Shown here: one piece after another, positions 15,899 through 24,348 of the stretch
Layout of the letters: the number at the start of each line of letters is the position of its first letter
Position numbering within the stretch: position 1 is the first letter of the stretch
DNA from: an uncultured Lachnospiraceae bacterium
GTDB taxonomy: Bacteria; Bacillota; Clostridia; Lachnospirales; Lachnospiraceae
Assembly: GCA_947626775.1 (NCBI GenBank)
Contig: CANQTL010000019.1
Span: 1 to 56,109 of the forward strand
Direction of reading: 5' to 3'
Length of the DNA stretch: 56,109 nt
Translations under genes and position numbers: made by a program
Notes under the pieces: generated by a model
Database searches by the model: none
The model's input: only the letters and a program-made list of their open reading frames with translations
What the model was told of the DNA's origin: nothing

Positions 15899-16843
15899 AT
15901 GATTGAGACGGTTGTACAGGTGGATCTCCCGGCGGACGAGGCGCTGCGGATCCGCAAGCTGCGGCTGCAGCCGGAGGATGGCGGAAACGGCAGGAGAATC
16001 AGCGTCGTCACCGGCATCCACGGGGACGAGCTGGAGGGACAGTATGTGTGCTACAAGCTGTCCGACTACATACAGAAAAACACAGACTGCCTGAGAGGAA
16101 CGGTCGATATCTATCCGGCGTTGAATCCTTTCGGCATCGACTCCATCACGCGGGGCATTCCGGCTTTTGATCTGGATATGAACCGCATTTTTCCGGGCAG
16201 CGCGGAGGGAGATATGAACGAGTATCTGGCGGCGCAGATCGTGCGGGATGTAGCGGGTTCCGATCTGGTGTTTGACATCCACGCCAGCAATATCTTCCTG
16301 ACGGAGGTGCCGCAGATCCGCATCAACGAGCTGCACGCAGACAGGCTGCTTCCCTATGCGAAGGAGGCCAACGTGGATTTCATCTGGATCCACGGCGCGA
16401 GCACGGTGCTGGAGTCTACCTTTGCCCACAGCCTGAACACGGCGGACACGCCGACCTTGGTGGTGGAGATGGGCGTCGGCATGCGCATCACGCAGAGCTA
16501 TGGCGATCAGCTCTTCGCGGGGATTGTTCACCTGATGAAGCGCCTTGGCGTCTGGGACGGGGAGGATTTCGACGTGCGGACGCCGGTCGTCTCCGCGGAC
16601 AATGACGACGTCTGCTTCTTAAATGCCTCCGCCTCCGGCATTTTCTTAAAGGACGTCAACCACGGCGCGGCTCTTCGGACGGGCGATCTGATCGGCAGGA
16701 TTGTGAACCCTCTGACGGGAGCGGTGATCGACGAGATCAAATCGCCGGCGGACGGCTGGCTTTTTACCATCAGGGAATATCCCGTGGTCAGCGAGGGCTC
16801 CCTGCTAGGAAGGATACTGTATGGAAAAGAAAGTTCTGTTTGA
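15899..16843 (+). CDS. AstE/AspA-like zinc carboxypeptidase-family protein, active-site residues intact
   Basis: 314 residues; ATG preceded by GAGAGGA. It belongs to the succinylglutamate desuccinylase/aspartoacylase branch of the M14 family. Zinc ligands are seen as His41 and Glu44 (GIHGDE) and His128 (FDIHAS). DMNRIFPG (93-100) supplies the substrate Asn-Arg, and Glu190 (VVEMG) is the likely catalytic base. The C-terminal 90 residues form a beta-sandwich, as in this family (LKDVNHGAALRTGDLIG). Known relatives remove acyl groups or cut C-terminal amide bonds. Following three amide-ligase-guild genes, it could hydrolyse or trim their product. It overlaps by 23 bp a paralogue lacking the metal ligands. 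Confidence 0.85.
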   Translation: MIETVVQVDLPADEALRIRKLRLQPEDGGNGRRISVVTGIHGDELEGQYVCYKLSDYIQKNTDCLRGTVDIYPALNPFGIDSITRGIPAFDLDMNRIFPGSAEGDMNEYLAAQIVRDVAGSDLVFDIHASNIFLTEVPQIRINELHADRLLPYAKEANVDFIWIHGASTVLESTFAHSLNTADTPTLVVEMGVGMRITQSYGDQLFAGIVHLMKRLGVWDGEDFDVRTPVVSADNDDVCFLNASASGIFLKDVNHGAALRTGDLIGRIVNPLTGAVIDEIKSPADGWLFTIREYPVVSEGSLLGRILYGKESSV

Positions 16844-17759
16844 GATCAAGGCGCTGTACCGCGACGACTTCCGTGTGACCGGCTACTCTTTCGGACAGGG
16901 AGAGAAGGCGGCGTGTATCGTTGGCAGTATGCGGGGCAACGAGAACCAGCAGCTCTACTGCTGTTCCCAGCTGGTCAGGAAGTTAAGGGAGCTGGAGGCG
17001 GCGGGCCGCATCCGCGAAGGGAAGGAGATTCTGGTCGTCCCCTGCGTTAATCCCTATTCCATGAATATCAAGAAGCGCTTCTGGAGCATCGACAACACGG
17101 ATATCAACAGAATGTTCCCCGGGTATGACGCGGGCGAGACGACCCAGCGGATCGCGGGCGGACTCTTCGAGACGGTCAAGGATTACCGGTACGGCCTGCA
17201 GTTCGCCTCCTTCTATATGCCGGGCAGATTCGTGCCGCACATCCGCGTGATGAAGACGGGCTTCGAGGACGTAGAGCTGGCGAAACAGTTCGGCTTTCCC
17301 TACGTGCTGCTGCACACGCCGCGTCCCTTTGACACTGCCACGCTCAACTACAACTGGCAGATCTGGGAGACAAAAGCTTTTTCCATCTACACTACCACCA
17401 CGGAGGAGATCGACCGGGTCAGCGCCAGGCAGGCCGTGGAATCCGTGCTGAACTTCCTGCGCAAGGCGGGGGCGATCGACTATGACGGCTTCGAAGGATA
17501 TGTGTCCAAGGTCGTCTCCACGGAGGAGATGGTGACGGTGCGCAACCGCTCGGCGGGATTCTTCGAGGGCAAGGCGGAGGCGGGAGAGCATGTGCGCAGA
17601 GACCAGGTGCTGGCCTGCATTGCGGACTGCTATGAAGGAGAAGTGATCGGCGAGATCCGCTCGCCCATAGACGGCACACTGCTGTTTGCCCATGCCGAGC
17701 CGCGGGTGTACCAGAACACGGCGGTCTACAAGATCATTCCCGAGCGGGAGGAGTGGTAG
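16821..17759 (+). CDS. AstE/AspA-like paralogue lacking metal ligands (likely pseudoenzyme)
   Basis: 312 residues, same fold and same length as the preceding protein, aligning along its whole length (NPYSMNIKKRF, DINRMFPG, the C-terminal IGEIRSPIDGTLLF sandwich). The active-site residues differ. GIHGDE is replaced by SMRGNE, so the zinc His becomes Arg38. The second zinc His position is occupied by Ala129 (QFASFY). The VVEMG catalytic Glu is replaced by a Thr run near 190. Glu41 and the Asn-Arg pair (DINR) remain. It is therefore probably catalytically dead, or uses another chemistry. The 23-bp overlap with the intact paralogue suggests equal synthesis and a heteromeric complex. Confidence 0.82.
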   Translation: MEKKVLFEIKALYRDDFRVTGYSFGQGEKAACIVGSMRGNENQQLYCCSQLVRKLRELEAAGRIREGKEILVVPCVNPYSMNIKKRFWSIDNTDINRMFPGYDAGETTQRIAGGLFETVKDYRYGLQFASFYMPGRFVPHIRVMKTGFEDVELAKQFGFPYVLLHTPRPFDTATLNYNWQIWETKAFSIYTTTTEEIDRVSARQAVESVLNFLRKAGAIDYDGFEGYVSKVVSTEEMVTVRNRSAGFFEGKAEAGEHVRRDQVLACIADCYEGEVIGEIRSPIDGTLLFAHAEPRVYQNTAVYKIIPEREEW

Positions 17760-17823
17760 GGATGCCGCGGCGTGACGACTTGCAGACATGCTCCGTTTTG
17801 GAACGAAAAGCCAAAGTTTTACC

Positions 17824-17852
17824 TTGACAAAAAAAACACATATCACTATAGT
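17824..17852 (+). promoter_or_regulatory. Promoter of the valS T-box transcript
   Basis: TTGACA (17824-17829), 17 bp, TATAGT (17847-17852): near-consensus. The expected start point is just before the T-box stem I. Confidence 0.85.
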
Positions 17853-17858
17853 AGTATC

Positions 17859-18160
17859 AGATACAAAAGGCCATAGGGCCTGTGACAAAGGTGATGACAG
17901 AGAGGAGTACGCGACGGCCGCCGCCAGAGAGAGAAGCCATGTGCTGGAAGGCTTTTTCGGAGAGGCATCGCGGAAGGTAGCTCTGGAACCGGAGCGCAGA
18001 AGGGCGATGCTGCAAGCGAGAGAGGGCAGCCGCCGCAGTAAGCGTTCACGCCTGATCCCCGTTAGCGGATCGGATCCTGGCAGGGATCACAGAGTGATAA
18101 ATGAAGGTGGTACCGCGTATGATGCGCCCTTTGCCGATCAGTCGGCGAAGGGCGTTTGTG
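17859..18160 (+). ncRNA. T-box leader (tRNA-Val-responsive) of valS
   Basis: The diagnostic T-box core GAAGGTGGTACCGCG lies at 18103-18117. It is followed by an intrinsic terminator in which CGCCCTTTGCCGA pairs with TCGGCGAAGGGCG (about 18125-18156), with a short T-rich tail. Upstream, the AGAGAGA...GCTGGAAGGC segment (about 17927-17953) matches the conserved stem I distal part, and AGAGGAGTACGCG the region before it. Uncharged tRNA-Val pairs with the specifier codon and the TGG bulge and prevents termination. I did not fix the specifier base by base; valine is inferred from the downstream gene. Confidence 0.88.
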
Positions 18161-18162
18161 CG

Positions 18163-18334
18163 CGTATCAGCAGAGCCGGAAAGCGGACACAGACGACGGC
18201 CTGCTTGCAGGGCGGGAGTCTGGGGGCGATTTACGGCGAGCAACGCGAACGAGCGATGCAGAGCATCGCGAGTCTGCTGATACGGGAGGGAGCGGACGGA
18301 AGCCATCAGCAGACGACGGCCTGCTTGCAGGGCG
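18163..18334 (+). repeat. Modular palindromic repeat between T-box terminator and valS
   Basis: The element starts directly after the terminator tail. CGTATCAGCAGA (18163-18174) is an exact inverted match to TCTGCTGATACG (18273-18284). Inside are the hairpin GCGATGC-aga-GCATCGC (18253-18269) and a 25-bp unit at 18190-18214 repeated exactly at 18310-18334. It adds about 170 nt to the valS 5' leader and holds no gene. Confidence 0.8.
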
Positions 18335-18361
18335 TAAGCTGGAAAAATGGAGGAGACAATC

Positions 18362-21061
18362 ATGAGTAAGGAACTGGCAAAAACCTACGATCCGAAAGGA
18401 ATAGAAGACAGGCTGTACCAGAAGTGGCTGGACAAAAAATACTTTCACGCCGAGGTGGACGAGACGAAGAAACCCTTCACCATCGTGATTCCGCCACCGA
18501 ATATCACGGGACAGCTCCACATGGGGCACGCGCTGGACAACACCATGCAGGATATCCTGATCCGCTATAAGAGGATGCAGGGTTACAACGCGCTCTGGCA
18601 GCCCGGCACCGATCACGCCTCCATTGCCACGGAAGTGCGCATCATCGAGAAGCTGAAAGAGGAAGGCGTCTCGAAGGAAGATCTGGGGCGCGAGGGCTTC
18701 TTAAAGCGTGCCTGGGCGTGGAAGGAGGAGTACGGCGGACGCATCATCAGCCAGCTCAAGAAGCTGGGGTCCTCCTGCGACTGGGACAGGGAGCGCTTCA
18801 CGATGGACGAGGGCTGCAACCGGGCGGTTACGGAAGTGTTCTGCAAGATGCACGAGAAAGGCTGGATCTACAAGGGCAGCAGGATCATCAACTGGTGTCC
18901 CGTGTGCAATACGTCCATCTCGGACGCGGAGGTGGAGTACGAAGAACAGGCCGGGCACTTCTGGCACATCAAGTATCCGCTGGTGGACGAGAACGGGCAG
19001 CCCAGCAAAACGGAATTTCTGGAGTTTGCGACCACGCGTCCCGAGACGATGCTGGGCGATACCGCGGTGGCGGTCAATCCGAACGATGCAAGATACGCAT
19101 ATCTGAAAGGCAGACAGGTCTGGCTGCCGATCGTGAACAAGGCCATTCCCGTGGTGGAGGACGAGTACGTCGATATGGAGTTCGGAACAGGCGTTGTGAA
19201 GATTACGCCGGCGCATGATCCGAACGACTTCGAGGTGGGAAAGCGTCACAATCTGCCCGAAGTCAATATCATGAACGACGACGCCACGATCAACGAAAAC
19301 GGCGGCAGATATGCCGGCCTCGACCGCTACGAGGCGCGCAGACAGATCGTGGAGGAACTGGACAGAGAAGGGCTTCTGGTGCGCATCGAGGACTACACCC
19401 ACAATGTGGGCACCCACGACCGCTGCGGAACGACCATAGAACCTTTGATCAAGAAACAGTGGTTCGTGAAGATGGACGAACTGATCAAACCGGCAGTGGA
19501 GGCTGTGAAGAACGGTGAGATCAAGCTGATTCCCGAGCGCATGGACAAGACTTATTTCAACTGGACGGACAACATCCGCGACTGGTGTATCAGCCGCCAG
19601 CTCTGGTGGGGACACAGAATACCGGCCTATTACTGCGATCAGTGCGGAGAAGTGGTTGTCGCAAAAGAGATGCCGGAAGTCTGCCCGAAATGCGGCGGAA
19701 CGCATTTTACGCAGGATCCCGACACGCTGGACACTTGGTTTTCCTCGGCGCTGTGGCCGTTCTCCACGCTGGGCTGGCCTGATAAGACGCCGGAGCTGAA
19801 GTATTTCTACCCCACGGACGTGCTGGTGACAGGCTACGATATCATCTTTTTCTGGGTCATCCGCATGATTTTCTCCGGCTACGAGCAGATGGGCGAGAAA
19901 CCTTTTCACACCGTGCTCTTCCACGGGCTGGTGCGCGACTCCCAGGGGCGCAAGATGAGCAAATCCCTCGGCAACGGCATCGATCCGCTGGAGATCATCG
20001 ACAAGTACGGCGCGGACGCGCTCAGGCTCACGCTGATCACGGGCAACGCGCCGGGCAACGACATGCGCTTCTATTATGAGAGAGTGGAGGCGAGCCGCAA
20101 TTTCGCCAACAAGGTGTGGAACGCGTCCCGCTTTATCATGATGAACATGGAGCAGGCCGAGGAGAAGACAGGCGCGCGCGGCTGGGAGGTCGCATATGAT
20201 GAGATCAGAGCGCATCTGGAACCCGCGGACAAGTGGATCCTGTCGAAGTTAAACACGCTGATCCGGGAGATGACGGACAATATCGAGCACTATGAGCTGG
20301 GCATCGCCGTGCAGAAAGTGTACGATTTTATCTGGGACGAATTCTGCGACTGGTACATCGAGATGGTGAAGCCGCGGCTGTACCAGAAGGATACGAAAGA
20401 GCACGACAGCAACAACGCGGCGCTGTGGACGCTGAAAACCGTTCTGATCGACGCCCTGAAGCTGCTGCACCCGTATATGCCCTTCATCACCGAGGAGATC
20501 TTCTGCACGATTCAGAGTAAGGAGGAGTCCATCATGATTTCCGCGTGGCCGAAGCCTGCGGCGGATCGGGAATACAGGGCTGAGGAGCAGGCGATCGAGC
20601 TGATCAAGGAGGCGGTGCGCGGTATCCGCAATATCCGCACGCAGATGAATGTCGCGCCGGGCAGGAAAGCGGCGGTCTATGTGGTCAGCGGCAGCGAGGC
20701 AGTGCGCGGCGTTTTTGAGGAGGGCAGACTGTTCTTCGCCTCTCTGGCGGGCGCGTCCGAGGTGACGGTACAGGGAGATAAGAGCGGGATCGCGGACGAC
20801 GCGGTTTCGGTCGTGATTCCGAATGCCACGGTCTATATTCCTTTTGCGGAGCTGGTGGACATCGGACAGGAGATCGAGCGCCTTGAGAAGGAGGCAAAAC
20901 GCCTGGAAGGAGAGCTGGCGCGCGTGAACGGCATGCTGCGCAACGAGCGGTTCCTGTCCAAAGCGCCCGAGGAGAAGGTGGCGGAGGAGCGCGCGAAGCT
21001 GGAGAAATACACGCAGATGGCCGAACAGGTACAGGAGCGGCTTGTGCAGCTTCGCGGATAA
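18362..21061 (+). CDS. valS: Valyl-tRNA synthetase
   Basis: 899 residues; the start is the ATG at 18362, 7 bases after GGAGGA, rather than the ATG at 18347 which overlaps that site. Class I synthetase signatures are present: HMGH in PPNITGQLHMGHALDN (about 44-59), KMSKS near residue 534, an editing domain (about 190-350) and a C-terminal coiled coil (about 835-895), which marks ValRS rather than IleRS. It charges tRNA-Val with valine in the cytosol. Expression is controlled by the T-box leader. Its length is normal for bacterial ValRS. Confidence 0.97.
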   Translation: MSKELAKTYDPKGIEDRLYQKWLDKKYFHAEVDETKKPFTIVIPPPNITGQLHMGHALDNTMQDILIRYKRMQGYNALWQPGTDHASIATEVRIIEKLKEEGVSKEDLGREGFLKRAWAWKEEYGGRIISQLKKLGSSCDWDRERFTMDEGCNRAVTEVFCKMHEKGWIYKGSRIINWCPVCNTSISDAEVEYEEQAGHFWHIKYPLVDENGQPSKTEFLEFATTRPETMLGDTAVAVNPNDARYAYLKGRQVWLPIVNKAIPVVEDEYVDMEFGTGVVKITPAHDPNDFEVGKRHNLPEVNIMNDDATINENGGRYAGLDRYEARRQIVEELDREGLLVRIEDYTHNVGTHDRCGTTIEPLIKKQWFVKMDELIKPAVEAVKNGEIKLIPERMDKTYFNWTDNIRDWCISRQLWWGHRIPAYYCDQCGEVVVAKEMPEVCPKCGGTHFTQDPDTLDTWFSSALWPFSTLGWPDKTPELKYFYPTDVLVTGYDIIFFWVIRMIFSGYEQMGEKPFHTVLFHGLVRDSQGRKMSKSLGNGIDPLEIIDKYGADALRLTLITGNAPGNDMRFYYERVEASRNFANKVWNASRFIMMNMEQAEEKTGARGWEVAYDEIRAHLEPADKWILSKLNTLIREMTDNIEHYELGIAVQKVYDFIWDEFCDWYIEMVKPRLYQKDTKEHDSNNAALWTLKTVLIDALKLLHPYMPFITEEIFCTIQSKEESIMISAWPKPAADREYRAEEQAIELIKEAVRGIRNIRTQMNVAPGRKAAVYVVSGSEAVRGVFEEGRLFFASLAGASEVTVQGDKSGIADDAVSVVIPNATVYIPFAELVDIGQEIERLEKEAKRLEGELARVNGMLRNERFLSKAPEEKVAEERAKLEKYTQMAEQVQERLVQLRG

Positions 21062-21122
21062 GATCTTGCGGTTGTCGTGCATTTAATACTGGAAAAATAA
21101 AGCGAGTTAGTGTAAAGTATTA

Positions 21123-21142
21123 CTAGGATTAGATATTCCTAG
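21123..21142 (+). promoter_or_regulatory. Inverted repeat before the FapA-like gene
   Basis: CTAGGA and TCCTAG flank TTAGATAT, giving a 6-bp-arm inverted repeat about 15 bp before the start codon and next to the ribosome binding site. Possible operator or RNA hairpin; function unknown. Confidence 0.35.
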
Positions 21143-21155
21143 AAGGAAGAGGCAG

Positions 21156-22700
21156 GTGAGCCACATGGCAGAGGTGCAATTTTCCGCAGATCAGATGAAT
21201 AAACTGAAGAATGCCATGACGCGCGCGTCCCAGCCGGAGGGAGGAGCCGGAGCGGAGGCCGCGGCCGCGGCTGCAGCGCCTGCGCGGGCGGCGGTGAGAG
21301 CCGGCGGGGAAATGTTCGCGGAGCCGGAGGATCGCCTCGCGCGGGGCACTTATCTGCGCGTCGAGAAGGACGCGATGACGGCGTGGCTCTATCTGATGCC
21401 GCCTGAAGAGGGACAGTATTATACGAAGGGCGACCTAGAGACATTCCTGGAACACAGAGGCGTCATCAAGGGCTTTCACAGTTCCAATCTCTCGGCGATG
21501 ATCAAGAAGAAAGTCTACAACCGGGAGATCATCGTGGCGCAGGGGCAGCAGAGTGTGGACGGCAAGGACGGCTATTTCGAGTATCTCTTTTCGCCCGACG
21601 AGTACGGAGCGCCCAAGATCAGAGAGGACGGCTCCGTGGATTACACCAACATGAGCGCGCTGCAGAACGTGCACCAGGGCGACAAGGTCGCGATCTATCA
21701 CTATGCGGTGCAGGGGATAGACGGCTATACGGTGTACGGCGGGGAGCTGAAGTCGAAGCCGGCCAAGGATCTGCCGCCGATCAGAGGCAGAGGCATCACG
21801 AGGGAGAACAACGAGTACTTTGCGCTCTCCGATGGCAAGATCGAGGCGAAGCAGGGCAAGATCGATATTCAGAAGGTACATCAGATCGTGGGCGACGTGA
21901 CCATGATCATCGGCAAGATAGAATTTTTCGGCGACGTTATCATCAACGGCAATGTGGAGAGCGGCGTGACGATCCGCGCGGGGCGGAATATCGAGGTGCA
22001 CGGCACGACGGGCTGCGCGTCCCTCTTTGCGGGGGGCGACGTGATCCTGACCCGCGGTATCCAGGGCGGCGGCAAGATCTCCGCCCGGGGAAATGTGTTC
22101 GCCGATTTCATTGAAAATACGACGGTGGAGGCCGGCGGCACGGTGCAGTCCAACACCATTCTGAACGCGCAGATATACGCGAAGGACAAGGTGGTCACGA
22201 CAGGCAAGAAAGGCTGTATCATCGGCGGTTATGCGCACGGGCTGAAAGGGATCGAGGCAATGTCCGTCGGCAGCGACGTGGAGGTGAGGACGATCCTGCA
22301 CTGCGGTTACGAGCCGGAGGCATATGAGAGGCTGGTGGAGATGCGCAGACAGGAGACGGAGACGAAAGAAGCTCTGGCGGATCTGGTCGAAGCGATGACC
22401 GACGCGCTGCGCGAGAAGCGTCTCCGGGGATCCAGCACGTCGGCGGCGACGGAGGCGAAGCTGTCCGACTGGAATAAGCAGAAGGATCTTCTGTTCTCGC
22501 AGCTGGACGCGATCAGCCAGGAGCGGGAGCAGCTGGAAGAGCTTGTGGAAGGCAGCAGGGGCGCCTGCATCAAGGTGGACGGCTACGTCTATCGAAACGT
22601 CATCATCGGCATCAACGCGGAACAGATGGTGGTGGAAAAAGATACCCGTTTTATGCGCTACAGCGCCGACAAAGGCATTATCGAGGCGAGCGTCATGTGA
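21156..22700 (+). CDS. FapA-family (DUF342) polymer-forming protein
   Basis: 514 residues from a GTG with AAGGA 8 bases upstream; an ATG at 21165 is an alternative. An Ala/Gly-rich linker (about residues 25-52) precedes the DUF342 N-domain. The GRGI stretch near 210 opens a right-handed parallel beta-helix (about 230-380) with repeats such as FGDVIINGNVESGVTIRAG, IEVHGTTGCASLFAGGDVIL and the INGNV/VRAGG-type turns. A coiled coil (about 395-460) and a final beta segment follow. The family includes flagellar assembly protein A and is cytoplasmic. No flagellar gene is nearby, so a scaffold or signalling role in this organism is open. It follows valS by about 100 bp. Confidence 0.82.
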   Translation: MSHMAEVQFSADQMNKLKNAMTRASQPEGGAGAEAAAAAAAPARAAVRAGGEMFAEPEDRLARGTYLRVEKDAMTAWLYLMPPEEGQYYTKGDLETFLEHRGVIKGFHSSNLSAMIKKKVYNREIIVAQGQQSVDGKDGYFEYLFSPDEYGAPKIREDGSVDYTNMSALQNVHQGDKVAIYHYAVQGIDGYTVYGGELKSKPAKDLPPIRGRGITRENNEYFALSDGKIEAKQGKIDIQKVHQIVGDVTMIIGKIEFFGDVIINGNVESGVTIRAGRNIEVHGTTGCASLFAGGDVILTRGIQGGGKISARGNVFADFIENTTVEAGGTVQSNTILNAQIYAKDKVVTTGKKGCIIGGYAHGLKGIEAMSVGSDVEVRTILHCGYEPEAYERLVEMRRQETETKEALADLVEAMTDALREKRLRGSSTSAATEAKLSDWNKQKDLLFSQLDAISQEREQLEELVEGSRGACIKVDGYVYRNVIIGINAEQMVVEKDTRFMRYSADKGIIEASVM

Positions 22701-22710
22701 CAGGCACAGA

Positions 22711-22861
22711 GGAAAACCAAGCGACGCGCAGCGGCATTTGGTTTTCCTGCGCTGTCAACGAGCAAGCCGCCTGCGCAAGCAGGCTGAGGAGCGCCGACAG
22801 GCGCGGGGCTTGCGAGTCTGCATAAAAGCAGAGGGAACAAGGCGACGCGCAGCGGCATTTG
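22711..22861 (+). repeat. Palindromic repeat cluster between FapA-like gene and folC
   Basis: GGAAAACCAA (22711-22720) pairs with TTGGTTTTCC (22737-22746). The loop holds a 20-bp unit (22721-22740) that recurs exactly at 22842-22861, right at the folC start. Between them are GCCTGC-gcaa-GCAGGC and TCTGC-ataaaa-GCAGA hairpins and a GCGAGTCTG core shared with the valS and dapA leader repeats. No gene is visible. Confidence 0.7.
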
Positions 22862-22867
22862 AAGAAA

Positions 22868-24193
22868 ATGATGTTAGAGCAAATAACAACTTACGCCGCA
22901 GCCGAGGACTACATCAACAGTATCCCGCGCTTCAACGGCAAGAACAGCATGGAGGACACCCGCAGATTCCTCGCGCACATGGGGAGTCCGGGTAGAAACA
23001 GAAGAATCATACACATTGCCGGCACAAACGGAAAAGGTTCCGTTTGTGCCTGTTTGTGTTCCGTCTTTCGCGCGGCAGGCATCCCGGCGGGCATGTTCAC
23101 CTCGCCGCATCTGGTCGCCATGCGGGAGCGCATGGCGGTGGACGGGCGCATCGCTACCGAGGAAGAGTTCCTGGAGGCTTTCCGGTATGTGGCGGACAGG
23201 CTGGGCGATCTACCGCCGGAGCTGGCGGAGTCGTCCTATCACCCCAGCTTTTTTGAGTTCCTGTTTTTTATGGCAATGCATTTCTTTGAGCGTGCGGAAG
23301 TGGAGTACATCGTGCTGGAGACGGGACTCGGCGGCAGGCTGGACGCCACCAACGCGGTGGAGGACAAGGCGCTGTGCGTCATCACTTCCATCGGGTATGA
23401 CCATATGGAGTACCTGGGGGACACTCTGGAGGAGATTGCGGCTGAGAAGGCGGGGATTCTGCGTCCCGGCGTGCCGGTGGTCTATCCCGTACTGCAGCCG
23501 GAAGTGGCAGAGCGCATCGAGATCTGCGCCGCCGGGACGGGCGCGGTCTGCGTGCCGGTCTTTCCGAGGGCGATAAAAGAAATCAAGATTAAGCATAAAA
23601 CGATTGATTTTTCTCTCCGTTTCAACTATTATGATTATATTGGTTTTACTGTGTCCACGCCGGCGCTCTATCAGGTGCAGAACGCCGCGCTTGCCGTCAG
23701 GGCGCTCCTGTGTCTGGAGGACGAGCGGATTACGGTTCCCGTCATGCGGGAGGGAATCCGCAGAATGTCCTGGGAGGGCAGAATGGAAGAGATTCTGCCG
23801 TCCGTGTATCTGGACGGCGCCCACAATATCGACGGGATACGGGCATTTCTGGACACGGTGAGAGCGCAGTCCTGCGGCGGCGTACGGAAACTGCTGTTCT
23901 CCGTGGTGAGAGATAAGCAGTATCAGGCGGTGATACGCGAGATCGCACAGTCGGGACTGTTTGACGAAGTCGGCGTGGTGCAGCTTCACGGTGAGCGTGC
24001 CCTGCCGCTTGACATGTTGAAAGATATTTTCGGACAATATACCGGACTGCCTTGCCGGGCATATGAGAGCCTAGACGAAGCCTTTGAGGAGATGGTGACG
24101 GGCAGGAGCGCCGGGGACAGCGTGTATATTGCCGGTTCGTTATATTTGGCGGGCGAGATCAAAGCCCTTTTAAGGAGGCCCGGACGTGATTAA
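22868..24193 (+). CDS. folC: Folylpolyglutamate synthase / dihydrofolate synthase
   Basis: About 441 residues. The start is uncertain: TTG 22859, ATG 22868 or ATG 22871, since no strong binding site exists and a repeat unit ends at 22861. Motifs: P-loop GTNGKGS near residue 54, LETGLGGRLDATN near 148, SIGYDHMEYLG, and LDGAHN near 310. The enzyme adds glutamate to dihydropteroate and/or reduced folates with ATP in the cytosol. The single Mur-ligase-type enzyme often does both reactions in Firmicutes. The last codons overlap the start of a 49-codon gene by 8 bp, which shows coupling. Confidence 0.93.
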   Translation: MMLEQITTYAAAEDYINSIPRFNGKNSMEDTRRFLAHMGSPGRNRRIIHIAGTNGKGSVCACLCSVFRAAGIPAGMFTSPHLVAMRERMAVDGRIATEEEFLEAFRYVADRLGDLPPELAESSYHPSFFEFLFFMAMHFFERAEVEYIVLETGLGGRLDATNAVEDKALCVITSIGYDHMEYLGDTLEEIAAEKAGILRPGVPVVYPVLQPEVAERIEICAAGTGAVCVPVFPRAIKEIKIKHKTIDFSLRFNYYDYIGFTVSTPALYQVQNAALAVRALLCLEDERITVPVMREGIRRMSWEGRMEEILPSVYLDGAHNIDGIRAFLDTVRAQSCGGVRKLLFSVVRDKQYQAVIREIAQSGLFDEVGVVQLHGERALPLDMLKDIFGQYTGLPCRAYESLDEAFEEMVTGRSAGDSVYIAGSLYLAGEIKALLRRPGRD

Positions 24194-24335
24194 TTTTGAG
24201 GAAGAGTTGAAGAAGTTTCATCCCAGTCTGGAAGTGGAGGACGCGGAGGAAGCGATCTATAATCAGGATCTGACCGATATGGCGGATCTGATGGTGAAGA
24301 TAGTCAAGGAATCGAAGAAACCGACGGTTGAATAG
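24186..24335 (+). CDS. Small acidic protein of 49 residues, unknown function
   Basis: 49 codons from a GTG preceded by AAGGAGG at 7-bp spacing, with the start inside the end of folC. The product begins MINFEEELKKFHPSLEVED and is strongly acidic and helical, with a Lys-rich end (KESKKPTVE). It has neither signal peptide nor membrane segment. A TPR membrane protein starts 13 bp after its stop, so it lies inside a tight gene run. The strong binding site, the 8-bp coupling and clean codon use support a real gene. I recognise no family. Confidence 0.7.
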   Translation: MINFEEELKKFHPSLEVEDAEEAIYNQDLTDMADLMVKIVKESKKPTVE

Positions 24336-24348
24336 GGGATTGGCATAG

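Noticed and set aside
18190..18334. Direct repeats considered as a CRISPR fragment
   Set aside because: Only two copies, 120 bp apart, with structured rather than unique spacer and no cas genes in the window.
17788..18369. 193-codon open frame over the valS leader
   Set aside because: It covers the promoter, the T-box core, its terminator and the repeat; the RNA features explain the sequence and there is no binding site.
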